The position numbers were made by a program, and so were the translations under genes. From Actinomycetes bacterium (GTDB taxonomy: Bacteria; Actinomycetota; Acidimicrobiia; Acidimicrobiales; Acidimicrobiaceae): a stretch of DNA of 52,145 nt. The stretch spans positions 1-52,145 of the forward strand of contig JAJZFV010000020.1 in NCBI GenBank assembly GCA_021805205.1, in the 5' to 3' direction. The notes under the pieces are model-generated. The model made no database searches and had not been told where the DNA came from. It saw nothing but the letters and a program-made list of their open reading frames with translations. Shown in pieces: positions 8,649 to 17,634 of the stretch (its first letter is position 1; every line of letters begins with the position of its first letter).

Positions 8649-11027
8649 TTGGACGAGGAGAACCACCCAGAGGTTGGATCTGGGAGCGACAACCACGACT
8701 TTATCCGAATCTACGGCGCCCGTGAGAACAATCTAAAAAATATCAACTTATCGATACCCAAGCGAAAGATCACCGCATTTACTGGGGTATCCGGCTCAGG
8801 TAAGAGCTCTTTAGTATTTGCAACGCTGGCAGCAGAGTCACAAAGGCTCATCAACGAGACCTACAGTTCGTTCATACAGGGTTTCATGCCCCGGTTTTCG
8901 CGTCCCGACGTCGACCTTCTTCAGGGACTTACCACCGTCATCTCTGTTGACCAGCAAAGACTTGGTGGTGATCCTCGTTCAACGGTTGGAACGGTCACCG
9001 ATGCAAATGCCCTTTTGAGGATTCTATTTTCAAAGTTTGGCCAACCCCACTACGGTCCCCCCTCGGCCTTTTCCTATAACGTCCCATCGGTTCGTGCCAG
9101 TGGTGCAATCATTGTAGAGAAGGGCAGAGCAAAGGCGCAAAAGGCGACCTTCACCCGCCTTGGTGGCATGTGCCCAAAGTGCGAGGGGCGTGGAAAGATA
9201 TCCACCTTGGACTTAGACGAGGTTTTTGACGCCTCTAAATCCCTCAATCAAGGTGCGATCAAAGTGCCAGGATACACCCCGGACAGCTTCTGGACTCTCA
9301 AGATATTTACCGAATCGGGGATCGTCGATCCCGACAAAAAGATCTCCGACTTTACTAAAAAAGAACTTGACGACTTCTTGTACCACGAACCAATCCGAAT
9401 CAAAGTAAACAACGTCAACGTCACCTATGAGGGCTTGATACCTAAGATCACTAAATCAATCTTGTCCAAGGATCAAGAGACCCTCCAACCCTTCCTCAAA
9501 GCCTTCGCCGAGCGAGCCGCAACGTTTTCGGTCTGCGACGAGTGCGAAGGAACAAGGCTTAGCCTTGGAGCTCGATCATCGCTAATAAGCGGAGTGTCAA
9601 TAGCAGAGGTATGCGATATGCAGATAAGTGAAGTCGGCGCCTTTCTAGATGGCATCGACGAGCCTTCAGCTGCTCCGCTTCTGGCGTCACTACACCGGAC
9701 CGTGGAGCAATTTACAAAGATTGGCCTTGGATATCTATCTTTCAATCGCCCCTCGGGGACGCTTTCGGGGGGCGAAGCTCAACGAACCAAGATGATTGGT
9801 CACCTCGAATCACCACTAACAGACGTTACATACATCTTCGATGAACCCTCGATCGGACTTCACCCCCATGACCTCTCCAAGGTAAACGAGCTGATTATTG
9901 GACTCAAAGATAAGGGAAACACCGTCTTAGTAATCGAGCACAAGCCCGAGATGATTAAGATCGCTGACCATGTGATCGACATCGGACCTGGTGCAGGCGA
10001 GGGAGGAGGAAAGATCTGCTACGAGGGGAGCCTCGAAGGTCTAATCGATAGCGACACCGTCACAGGGCACTACTTCAAATATCGCCGCGCACTAAAAGAC
10101 CAATTCCGCGAGGCGAAGGGGGCGATAAAGATCAAGGGAGCAAACAAAAATAACCTCAAGAACCTAGATCTAGAGATTCCTTTGGGGGTGATGGTCTGTG
10201 TTACTGGGGTAGCTGGCTCAGGGAAGAGTTCGCTAATTCACCTATCGATTCCTAAGGGCTACGAGGTGGTTACCATCGACCAAAGCCCAATTAAAGGCTC
10301 TCGAAGATCCAATCCCGGAACCTATACCAACCTACTTGAACCGATCCGCAAGGCATTTGCAAAGGCGAATGGAGTGAAAGCGTCGCTATTTTCACCCAAC
10401 TCAGATGGCGCTTGCCAAAGTTGCGGTGGAGTAGGAGTCATCTACGTCGACCTTGGCGTAGTAGCTGGAACCTCAACTGTCTGTGAAGAGTGCGACGGAA
10501 GAAGATTTCACGATGAGGTACTGCTATACAAACTTGGCGGTAAAGATATCTCTGAGATCCTTGCCATGTCCGTTGACGAGCTCAAAGACTTCCTAGACCT
10601 GCTCCCAAATAAAATAGCGGGCACCTCACAGATAGTGGATCGATTAATCGAGGTTGGCCTTGGCTACATCAAAGTCGGACAACCACTTAGCACCCTCTCG
10701 GGGGGCGAAAGACAGCGCCTTCGCCTCGCCGATCAAATGGGAACCAGTGGTGAGATCTACGTACTAGACGAGCCAACCACCGGCCTCCACTTGGCAGACA
10801 TAGCAAACCTTTTGGCGATACTCGATCGATTCGTGGCGAAGGGCAAGAGCGTGATCGTTATCGAACACAACTTGGCCGTCATCTCGCACGCCGATTGGAT
10901 AATAGATCTAGGGCCTAGTGCAGGTAACGAGGGTGGAGAGATTGTATTTCAGGGAACTCCAAGATCGATGGTCGAAGGCGGGGAGGGACTTACCGCCGAA
11001 TACCTCGCCTCCTATCTTTCGAAGTAA
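8649..11027 (+). CDS. Short UvrA-like double ABC ATPase (DrrC type)
   Basis: The 792-residue protein has two UvrA-type ABC modules: Walker A GVSGSGKSS at 46-54 and GVAGSGKSS near 520, each followed by cysteine clusters (CPKCEGRGK, CDECEGTRL; CQSCGG, CEECDGRRF) and signatures LSGGEAQR and LSGGERQR, then Walker B with DEPS or DEPT. Housekeeping UvrA is about 940-970 residues; this one is shorter, as in DrrC-type UvrA paralogues that protect against DNA-intercalating antibiotics. The start is TTG with a GGTGGGGGG purine run ahead. A TetR gene ends convergently about 110 bases downstream. A role in repair or drug-DNA dissociation is inferred; participation in UvrBC repair cannot be judged from sequence alone. 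Confidence 0.85.
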   Translation: MDEENHPEVGSGSDNHDFIRIYGARENNLKNINLSIPKRKITAFTGVSGSGKSSLVFATLAAESQRLINETYSSFIQGFMPRFSRPDVDLLQGLTTVISVDQQRLGGDPRSTVGTVTDANALLRILFSKFGQPHYGPPSAFSYNVPSVRASGAIIVEKGRAKAQKATFTRLGGMCPKCEGRGKISTLDLDEVFDASKSLNQGAIKVPGYTPDSFWTLKIFTESGIVDPDKKISDFTKKELDDFLYHEPIRIKVNNVNVTYEGLIPKITKSILSKDQETLQPFLKAFAERAATFSVCDECEGTRLSLGARSSLISGVSIAEVCDMQISEVGAFLDGIDEPSAAPLLASLHRTVEQFTKIGLGYLSFNRPSGTLSGGEAQRTKMIGHLESPLTDVTYIFDEPSIGLHPHDLSKVNELIIGLKDKGNTVLVIEHKPEMIKIADHVIDIGPGAGEGGGKICYEGSLEGLIDSDTVTGHYFKYRRALKDQFREAKGAIKIKGANKNNLKNLDLEIPLGVMVCVTGVAGSGKSSLIHLSIPKGYEVVTIDQSPIKGSRRSNPGTYTNLLEPIRKAFAKANGVKASLFSPNSDGACQSCGGVGVIYVDLGVVAGTSTVCEECDGRRFHDEVLLYKLGGKDISEILAMSVDELKDFLDLLPNKIAGTSQIVDRLIEVGLGYIKVGQPLSTLSGGERQRLRLADQMGTSGEIYVLDEPTTGLHLADIANLLAILDRFVAKGKSVIVIEHNLAVISHADWIIDLGPSAGNEGGEIVFQGTPRSMVEGGEGLTAEYLASYLSK

Positions 11028-11135
11028 AGAGTTAAGCGATCAATTGCAAGTTCGTCTAGGTCCACCGAATCGACGCCTCTAGTTGCGTAATGTCCCAGGT
11101 AGTTTGATTTCAATGTTCACAGTGTAGGACAACAA

Positions 11136-11753
11136 CTACTGTGGCAGTCGCCACGCAACCAGCATCGAAGAGAGCGAATCGCCTATGGTCTCAATCGATA
11201 GTATTTGACCACCATCGTACTTGTGAATTGCTTGGTCGAAGATGAGTCCATCGGTGACAACGTGAAGCATCCTCGCCTTTTCCCAGGTATCGTCGAGGCC
11301 GAGTATCGATAAAAACTGCGCTACAAGTTTGGTTATTTCATTTCGGTGGTGCAAGACGATTGGGGCTAGGTCACTCCAGTAACTTGCCAAAAGGTCGATC
11401 TCGAGGCGCGCACGATGTCGAATAAGGCCATCTTCGCCCCCTACCCAAGACGCAATCATCGTAGTTAGGATCTCGGAACCAGTCAGGTTAGAGTACTTTG
11501 TATTTTGTGCCTCATAAAGTCCTCGATCTAACTCGATCCGATCTAACTCCGCAATTCGGTCGTAGGCCGCACCAAGTAGAGCCGTCTTGGTTCGAAAGAA
11601 GTTTGAGGTTGTTCCGTTAGGTAGCACCAACATGTCATCGATAGCGCGATGGCTAACCGCACTTCCACCCTGAGTACCTAGCAGATCGATAACACATTCA
11701 ACGATCTTAAGTCGACGCTTAGCCGAGCTTGAAAGCACCGTAGTCTCTGACAA
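11136..11753 (-). CDS. TetR-family transcriptional regulator
   Basis: About 205 residues with an N-terminal helix-turn-helix: AKRRLKIVECVIDLLG, then AVSHRAIDDMLVLPNGTTSNFFRTK, the classic TetR recognition-helix pattern ending in F-F-x-T-K. The C-terminal two thirds is an alpha-helical ligand/dimer domain without recognisable ligand motif. I chose TTG at 11753 because AAGGGG lies six bases ahead; the longer frame begins with TTG at 11771 without a ribosome site. The gene is convergent with the UvrA-like gene, so a shared drug-response role is possible but not shown. Autoregulation would act in the 11754-12229 gap. Confidence 0.88.
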   Translation of the reverse strand: MSETTVLSSSAKRRLKIVECVIDLLGTQGGSAVSHRAIDDMLVLPNGTTSNFFRTKTALLGAAYDRIAELDRIELDRGLYEAQNTKYSNLTGSEILTTMIASWVGGEDGLIRHRARLEIDLLASYWSDLAPIVLHHRNEITKLVAQFLSILGLDDTWEKARMLHVVTDGLIFDQAIHKYDGGQILSIETIGDSLSSMLVAWRLPQ

Positions 11754-11771
11754 TTTTATCCCCTTGGCCAA

Positions 11772-12229
11772 GAGCGAAGATTATTATACCGCCTAGATCA
11801 CTTCGCCGTCGAAGTCGAAAGTGCTAAAGCTAAAGCAATCGCCCGAGGGCCTCCCTATTACCAACCAAAATAATAAGGATAGATCACAATGCAATGCCCA
11901 ACCTTTAATTTCATTAATTATTTATTAATGTCGTAAAGATCACTTGGTTATAAAGTGCCGCACCTTAAATCCGAAGGGGCAGGTAGGTTTAGATGCATTT
12001 CAGAACGCCTAAATCACTAAGCGAGATCGAAGTTGATAAAAATATTTATTCTTCAGCTTTCAATGTTTCGACAAGCCTCTTTGGTAAAGAAAAATAGATG
12101 GCTGCCACAGTCGACTTACGGTTTTGTTCAATGCAGCAATAGAGAACCCTGGTAAATCCCCAACGTCACCCTTATATTGTGTTGAGGGATCAAATTTGTA
12201 ACATATAGTAAATAGCGTGATCTCTGATT
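11772..12229. other. Divergent intergenic region between tetR and the YgjP-like gene
   Basis: About 460 bases separate two divergent genes. An AT-rich core around 11900-11945 (repeated ATTAAT/ATTTATTAATG elements) is the likely promoter area. I could not pick a credible -35/-10 pair or a TetR-type palindrome with confidence, and no gene fits. Confidence 0.4.
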
Positions 12230-12928
12230 ATGGAATTCAAATTGAAAGATAGCGAGATTGAGATCGACTTCAAAGTTGATCGAAGGTTGAGTCGTGCACG
12301 CCTATATCGAGGATCGGACGGTTCTGTTGAAGTTCGTTCACCTACCTCTCTATCTAAGCGATCAAAGATATCCATAATCAACCAGATTGAAAACGGGAAG
12401 ATAAAGTTACCGCCATCGCCCAGTTCAGTTCAGTATCCTAACGCGATCTACTTGCCACTACTCCACCAAATCTATTCAGTTGCCTATAGGGTCACCTCAG
12501 GCGATACCCCACGGTTAGAGATAAGAGGAAACCAGATCATGGTCGCAGCTCAATCCAACCACGAAGTAGATCGTCTTCTAGGAGGAGCCCTCAAAAAGGT
12601 AGCTCGTAAACCTCTTACAGAACTCCTTAGAGTTCTACTTTTAGAAAATAGCCAGCAACTGCAAAAGATTAGGATCGGACTTCCGAGCGGAAGGTGGGCG
12701 AGCCGTTCATCAAGCGGGACAATCTCCCTGAGCGCTCGACTGATACTTCTTGAAGAGGAGCTCATAAGGGGTGTGATGCTCCATGAAATTGCCCACATCA
12801 AACATATGAACCACTCAAAAGACTTCTACGACCACCTCGAAGTGATCGACCCAAATTACCGCCAACGCAGGAGATCCATTAAAGAAGAGGAGGCCTCCTT
12901 TTCCCCTTGGATTCGTCATCTCCGGTAG
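12230..12928 (+). CDS. YgjP/WLM-type (DUF45) zinc metallopeptidase
   Basis: The 232-residue protein ends in the conserved DUF45/YgjP core: MLHEIAHIKHMNHSKDFY, with H185 and H189 as zinc ligands, E186 as catalytic base and the NHSKDF histidine as a likely third ligand. The N-terminal half carries the beta-rich segment usual in the family (EIDFKVDRRLSRARLYRGSD). Related proteins are about 230-240 residues, so it is full length. They are cytoplasmic and their substrates are mostly unknown. ATG at 12230 lacks a clear Shine-Dalgarno sequence. It is monocistronic, with long gaps on either side. Confidence 0.88.
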   Translation: MEFKLKDSEIEIDFKVDRRLSRARLYRGSDGSVEVRSPTSLSKRSKISIINQIENGKIKLPPSPSSVQYPNAIYLPLLHQIYSVAYRVTSGDTPRLEIRGNQIMVAAQSNHEVDRLLGGALKKVARKPLTELLRVLLLENSQQLQKIRIGLPSGRWASRSSSGTISLSARLILLEEELIRGVMLHEIAHIKHMNHSKDFYDHLEVIDPNYRQRRRSIKEEEASFSPWIRHLR

Positions 12929-13469
12929 TTCGAACCACTCTATTGAAGTAGCTCGAGCGTCGATTTATAGGTAGCATTGCCACTTAATCGATCTTGTGTG
13001 AAACTGCTTCTTGCCCTTGGTCCATCGATCGGCTTCCCTGCTGTATCAACTGCGCTCTCACCTTCGCCGCTGCATCGGCGCAATTCACAACAAGCATTTA
13101 TCCTGATCACAGACTTCCTTGAGAAAATGGGATAATGTTGTTGGGAAGGAGCCATGTCCAAAGAGCTAAATCAACCAAAATTATCTCGACAAAGCTAAAG
13201 GTCATTACTTTTGCAGCATAAGCAGAAATGACAGATTACCTTTGTAAAATCTCCTTCTAACAAATTCCCAATTTATGACGAGATAACCATGGGATCAACT
13301 GAAGGATTTTATAAAATAAAGATATTTTGACTAAGGTGAAATGAAAAAGTCCATAACCATCGAATGTTACAAATATTTTTCATAAATTCAACTTGCCATT
13401 TTGCCGAATAAATTAGAAGCTTTCAATACCACCACGAGTGACCATCGGGCGGCGGTCGACAGGAAAAAG
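12929..13469. other. Intergenic region before the diguanylate cyclase gene
   Basis: About 540 bases. The first part has only weak short frames. The second (about 13200-13390) is AT-rich with TATAAAATA and similar elements and is the likely promoter and leader of the downstream gene. A 14-codon frame from ATG at 13153 follows AAGGAG but with only two bases of spacing; I do not call it. Confidence 0.4.
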
Positions 13470-15161
13470 ATGAGCGAAGTTGGAGTAGACGAGTACAACA
13501 AATTACGGACCGTTATCCAAACGGCTCGTAAATTGCTGCTCCTTGACGACGAAGTCACCCTCTTTGACGAGATTAACCGGATCGTATGTGAAGAACTCGG
13601 ATTCTCGGCCAGCGTAATTTTTATTAGAGAGGGAGATATCTTCCGCACAGTATCTCGCTTTTCTAACCACCCCGAACTTCTTAGCGACGAGATAGCAAAT
13701 CACACCATGCCCGTCGAGGTCGTAGACGAAATCCGACACAACGCAACACAAATTGGCAACCTATTTTGGATGGACGGACGGTCCGACATTATTCAAAACT
13801 CCCTCGGCGCTTTCATAGTGCCAACTCCAAACTTCGATCCATCCAAGAGTGGTTGGCATCCCTTATCCGTCCTCTTCGCGCCGCTCTTTGATCGAGACGG
13901 GGAGATTATTGGATTCATCAACCCCGACGACCCCAAAGATGGAACCCTACCAAGTGACGAAAACTCGCTCCTCCTAGAGTTATTCGCCAACTACTGCTCG
14001 ATTGCAATCGAACTTCTTCGGGCCCGCACAAATGCTGCCTCTCGTATTAGGATTCTCGAGGCCCAACGTGCCCAGATCTCTCGCCTATTTGAAACCACCG
14101 CGGCAAGTCGACGCCAAGAACAACTCACAGAGGTCCTAAATGACTTCGCCCGCTTGATGGCGGAGGCGGCAGACTTTCAACGGATCGTAATAAACCTAAA
14201 GGAGCACAACACTACCCGACTGCAGCTTCGAGCATCATTTGGTCTAACCAGAGAGGAGCAGGATGAATTGGCGATCAAAGCAACCGATCTTCGCCAATTT
14301 GAACCACTTACCCAACCCGAGATGGCAATTGGCGGGGTCTACTTCTTTGACCACAATCGATTTTCTCTTCCAGACGAGGTATGGGATATGCTAACGGTTC
14401 CCGACCGGGCTCATCACGATGGCGATGGCCTTTGGCACCCCCTCGACTCGCTCACGATTCCGCTATTCGACTTTGAAGGAGAGCAGATAGGGATCATCTC
14501 ACTAGACGAACCGACCAGTGGAAGGCACCCCACCCCCTCTCAGATCGAGACCCTAGAGTTCTTCGCTGCCCAGTGCGAGGCCGCTATCTCCCAGGTAGTC
14601 AACTTTCAGCGCCTAGAGCGAATGGCCCAGACCGATGACCTAACTCATCTTCCAACCCGCAACTTCTTTACCTTGAGGGTTGACCATGAAATCGAAGTTG
14701 CCAAGCAGAGCGGCGAGAAGGTTTCGGTACTGTTTTTGGACATCGACAAATTCAAGTCGATAAACGACACCTACGGCCACTTGGCTGGAGATAACTATTT
14801 GATAGCGTGTGCAAGGGTGATCGAGTCGTTCGCGAGCGACTCAACCATGGTTGCACGCTACGGAGGTGAAGAGTTCACGATTCTCCTCGCCAAATGCGAC
14901 TCAGAGCAAGCCCAGGTAGAGGCTGAAAAGATTCGAAGTGCGGTTGAGTCGATGGCGATCGAGGTCGAGAATGGACAAAAGATAGGCTCCACCATCTCTA
15001 TCGGAGTTGCTACCCTAGATCCCGCCTCTGACAGCCAGCGGTATCACCTAATTGCATCAACTGAGCTCACCATCGCGCTGCTAGCTGCTGCAGATAAGGC
15101 GCTCTACAGCGCTAAAGAAGCGGGGAGAAATCGTATCGCCACCAACCTTCTAAGCCCTTAA
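13470..15161 (+). CDS. GAF-GAF-GGDEF diguanylate cyclase
   Basis: About 563 residues: two tandem GAF-like sensor domains (roughly 15-190 and 215-385; both contain the WHPL segment followed by I-G-F/I-x-x-x-D) and a C-terminal GGDEF domain that condenses two GTP to cyclic di-GMP. The active-site motif is GGEEF at 465-469, preceded by the metal/GTP-binding LFLDIDKFKSINDTYGH. The allosteric RxxD I-site upstream of GGEEF is replaced (SDST), so product inhibition is probably absent. I chose ATG at 13470, with AGGA five bases ahead; an upstream TTG at 13401 has no ribosome site. No membrane spans, so a cytosolic sensor. GAF ligands cannot be predicted. Confidence 0.93.
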   Translation: MSEVGVDEYNKLRTVIQTARKLLLLDDEVTLFDEINRIVCEELGFSASVIFIREGDIFRTVSRFSNHPELLSDEIANHTMPVEVVDEIRHNATQIGNLFWMDGRSDIIQNSLGAFIVPTPNFDPSKSGWHPLSVLFAPLFDRDGEIIGFINPDDPKDGTLPSDENSLLLELFANYCSIAIELLRARTNAASRIRILEAQRAQISRLFETTAASRRQEQLTEVLNDFARLMAEAADFQRIVINLKEHNTTRLQLRASFGLTREEQDELAIKATDLRQFEPLTQPEMAIGGVYFFDHNRFSLPDEVWDMLTVPDRAHHDGDGLWHPLDSLTIPLFDFEGEQIGIISLDEPTSGRHPTPSQIETLEFFAAQCEAAISQVVNFQRLERMAQTDDLTHLPTRNFFTLRVDHEIEVAKQSGEKVSVLFLDIDKFKSINDTYGHLAGDNYLIACARVIESFASDSTMVARYGGEEFTILLAKCDSEQAQVEAEKIRSAVESMAIEVENGQKIGSTISIGVATLDPASDSQRYHLIASTELTIALLAAADKALYSAKEAGRNRIATNLLSP

Positions 15162-15323
15162 TCCACCTAGCCTTTGATAAGTTAGATCGACACAATAACA
15201 CCTCGGTCGCCAACTCTTTTCTAGTATCGAGCTGCTCTGTAGACATATTTGAGCTGCAAGACTCCCTAGAGCCTCTGATGCCGTGGTAGCTTTGTCGATA
15301 GGCAATAGCTTTGGAGGCGGACA

Positions 15324-16160
15324 TTGACTAACGAGATCCCATTGCCAGAAGCCGCACTGAAACGTATTGAAAGGATGCACCAAGGGGCATCCAACACTTC
15401 GATGCTCTCAGTTGCAGCAAGTTACTCGCTCTTCGACATCGGCTTCGATACGGTGGGAGAGGCGATGGGCTGTGCGGTAATGAATACCTCAGGGGTCTAC
15501 TTTCCGCCGTGTCAGATGTATGGACGTGGTGGTGGACAGATGCAACTCTACATGTCGCCGTGGGGGGCCAGCTACCAAGAGGTTATCGACAAGGGGTGGG
15601 CTAGCACCAAAGAGCGCATCCGCGAGGAGGCCCGTCTAATCGGCGCCGATGGAGTGATTGGAATCACTATCTCTCGTAGCGAGCTCGAGCCAGGGGCCCA
15701 AGAATTTCTTATGGTCGGAACAGCGATTCGCTCTAGGGGAAATACCCGATCTAAGAGACCATTTCTAACTAGCCTCAAGGGTAACGACTTTGCCAAGCTG
15801 GTGGCAAATGGATGGATAACAGCTGATCTCCTGGTCGACACCATCCTTGAAGTTGCCCATAACGACTACTCAGCCGTTATGCAAAACTCCCTCTTTGCCA
15901 CAAATACCGAGATTGATACCTTCACTCGTATGGTAAACAACGCTCGCCACCGAGGCCGAGATCGCCACGTAGAGGACGTCCGAAGGATAGGTGCCTCGGG
16001 ATCTATTATCTCGCACTCAGCACTACGTATATTTCACCACGAACCGGCAGAAGGTCACGTTGACTTTATAGCTGAGACGACGGTCATCGGTAGCGCGATC
16101 ACGCAATTTAAAGTCGTTGAGACCAAGCCAACCCTTAGGTACGTATCGCTCAAGGGTTAA
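15324..16160 (+). CDS. Tandem YbjQ-like (heavy-metal-binding/UPF0145-type) two-module protein A
   Basis: The 278-residue protein starts at TTG, six bases after GGAGG. Residues about 20-140 hold a YbjQ/UPF0145-like module ending ARLIGADGVIGITI, then QEFLMVGTAI. Residues about 150-275 hold a degraded second copy (RRIGASGSIISHSALRI, then FIAETTVIGSAI). YbjQ-type proteins are single-module pentamers of unclear function, often labelled heavy-metal binding. No signal peptide or membrane span. It is followed 53 bases later by a second two-module homologue and a third small gene, evidently one operon. The first module has two Cys (AMGCAV, PPCQMYG) and a Gly-rich loop. Function unknown; the homology is by motif recognition. 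Confidence 0.75.
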   Translation: MTNEIPLPEAALKRIERMHQGASNTSMLSVAASYSLFDIGFDTVGEAMGCAVMNTSGVYFPPCQMYGRGGGQMQLYMSPWGASYQEVIDKGWASTKERIREEARLIGADGVIGITISRSELEPGAQEFLMVGTAIRSRGNTRSKRPFLTSLKGNDFAKLVANGWITADLLVDTILEVAHNDYSAVMQNSLFATNTEIDTFTRMVNNARHRGRDRHVEDVRRIGASGSIISHSALRIFHHEPAEGHVDFIAETTVIGSAITQFKVVETKPTLRYVSLKG

Positions 16161-16213
16161 CCCCGAGGCCAAAGATCACCAAGTTTTAAGGATTAGAGAG
16201 AAAGACCAATTAG

Positions 16214-17038
16214 ATGAGCCAAATCAATCTTGACCCAAAGTCCCTCGGAGTCCCCGAAGATGCTATCAAACGCCTCAACGAGATGAAGCCAGGGCAAAAG
16301 ACCACCCTATTTACCTCTGACCTATCGGTAAATGAGTTCCTCCTAGTGCGTGAAGCTGGCTTTCGACCACTGGGATTGGTATTTGGATCTTCTATCTACC
16401 ACGTCGGGATTCAAGTAGGAAAGTGGAGAGTAAATCAAGAGCTAACAAAACTAACCGAAGCCATGTATCACGCCCGGGAATTAGCGATGAGCCGAATGGA
16501 GGCAGAGGCAGCGGTCCTTGGAGCAGATGGCGTAGTCGGGGTTCGACTAGAAGTTGAGTTCAAGGAGTTTGGCTCAGATATCGCCGAATTCATGGCGGTT
16601 GGTACCGCTGTAATCGCCGAGGACCATAGCCACAATTGGAAGGTCAATGGTGCCCCTTTTACCTCCGACCTCTCAGGACAAGACTTTTGGACCCTGGTGC
16701 AGGCGGGGTATCGGCCTCTATCTATGGTCATGGGGAGCTGCGTCTATCACATCGCCCATCAGAGAATGTCCCAGACTCTCTCGAACCTAGGTCAAAATAC
16801 CGAGATACCAGTCTTCACCGAGGCTCTCTACGACGCCCGCGAATTGGCGATGAGCAGGATGCAGGCAGAGGCAGAGGCGGTAAGTGCCGAAGGAATTGTA
16901 GGCGTCCAACTTCTATCGCTCCCCCACCGCTGGGGTGGCCACACTACTGAGTTCTTTGCGATTGGGACTTCGATCTCACCACTGCGTGCTGATCACACCA
17001 TTGCTAAGCCCTCACTTGTACTACCATTAAATGATTGA
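16214..17038 (+). CDS. Tandem YbjQ-like two-module protein B
   Basis: The 274-residue protein is an internal duplication. Module 1 (about 30-140) and module 2 (about 150-265) share F-T-S-D-L-S near the start, then GF/GY-RPL, ELAMSRM-x-AEA, a GADGVVGV or SAEGIVGV turn and a closing EFMAVGTA or EFFAIGTS. These are the YbjQ/UPF0145 hallmarks. ATG at 16214 has only a weak purine run upstream. Its stop overlaps the start of the next gene (TGATG). Together with the upstream gene the operon encodes four YbjQ-like modules. No cysteine-rich metal site is obvious, so heavy-metal binding should not be assumed. Confidence 0.78.
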   Translation: MSQINLDPKSLGVPEDAIKRLNEMKPGQKTTLFTSDLSVNEFLLVREAGFRPLGLVFGSSIYHVGIQVGKWRVNQELTKLTEAMYHARELAMSRMEAEAAVLGADGVVGVRLEVEFKEFGSDIAEFMAVGTAVIAEDHSHNWKVNGAPFTSDLSGQDFWTLVQAGYRPLSMVMGSCVYHIAHQRMSQTLSNLGQNTEIPVFTEALYDARELAMSRMQAEAEAVSAEGIVGVQLLSLPHRWGGHTTEFFAIGTSISPLRADHTIAKPSLVLPLND

Positions 17039-17439
17039 TGACCGACTTTGACCCAACTCCTGACTCAACTGATCTCCTAGCTAGCGCTCTGAGGGCGAAT
17101 TCGAACGACTTCGCCCTCTTTAGCGACCTACTCCTCAACAAACTCGCAACCATCCTCCCAAGTGAGAATGTCGAGGTAAGGCGGGGTAAGTCTCGCTTTG
17201 GCAAAGGGGGACAGATAGAGGAGATAGCAGTGACATTTGGCGACACTAATCTTGTTGCCACAAAAGAGCGCAGTGGAAAGGTCACCTTTCAGCGGTCTAA
17301 GGTAGTCCGAGGAGTGACGATCTCAAGAGGACAGATCGATGCTACGACGTGGCTAGAGCAGTTCGCACAAGAGCTAGGCGCCTTGGCGAAGCGATCGAAC
17401 ACCTCGCTCGAGGCCCTCAACCGTTTCCTAGAGCTTTAA
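17038..17439 (+). CDS. Small protein of unknown function, third gene of the YbjQ-like operon
   Basis: A 133-residue protein whose ATG overlaps the preceding stop (TGATG), so it is translationally coupled to the tandem YbjQ-like gene. The sequence has an acidic N-terminus, a helical segment, a beta-rich middle (EEIAVTFGDTNLVATKER, then SGKVTFQ) and a C-terminal helix ending LEALNRFLEL. The pattern resembles small proteins that form a beta sheet with flanking helices, but I know no family. Coupling suggests a complex or shared pathway with the two YbjQ-like proteins. A possible terminator lies about 110 bases downstream. Confidence 0.75.
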   Translation: MTDFDPTPDSTDLLASALRANSNDFALFSDLLLNKLATILPSENVEVRRGKSRFGKGGQIEEIAVTFGDTNLVATKERSGKVTFQRSKVVRGVTISRGQIDATTWLEQFAQELGALAKRSNTSLEALNRFLEL

Positions 17440-17551
17440 CTATCGGCCTAAGCAAAGCCAACCACACATCTCTAGAGCGAAAAGTAGAGACCCCTTCCGC
17501 AGATCGGCTCCATGGGTTTGTAGCCAAAATCATCTTCAATAAAAGTAGACC

Positions 17552-17592
17552 GCCCCAGCCTTCAGATAAGAAGCTGCCGGGGCCATCTTTTT
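17552..17592 (+). terminator. Possible terminator of the YbjQ-like operon
   Basis: GCCCC at 17552-17556 pairs with GGGGC at 17579-17583, with further partial pairing inside (CTTC with GAAG), followed by CATCTTTTTC. This fits an intrinsic terminator for the plus-strand operon. The stem has internal mismatches, so strength is uncertain. Confidence 0.5.
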
Positions 17593-17634
17593 CATAGGAG
17601 GTGTCTCCCTATCGGAGCATCGACCAAAAAGTGA

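Noticed and set aside
12940..13161. 73-codon minus-strand frame after the YgjP-like gene
   Set aside because: No motif, no good ribosome site, and amino-acid content looks random.
13153..13197. 14-codon frame (MSKELNQPKLSRQS) after AAGGAG
   Set aside because: The ribosome-site spacing of two bases is too short and the peptide has no recognisable feature.
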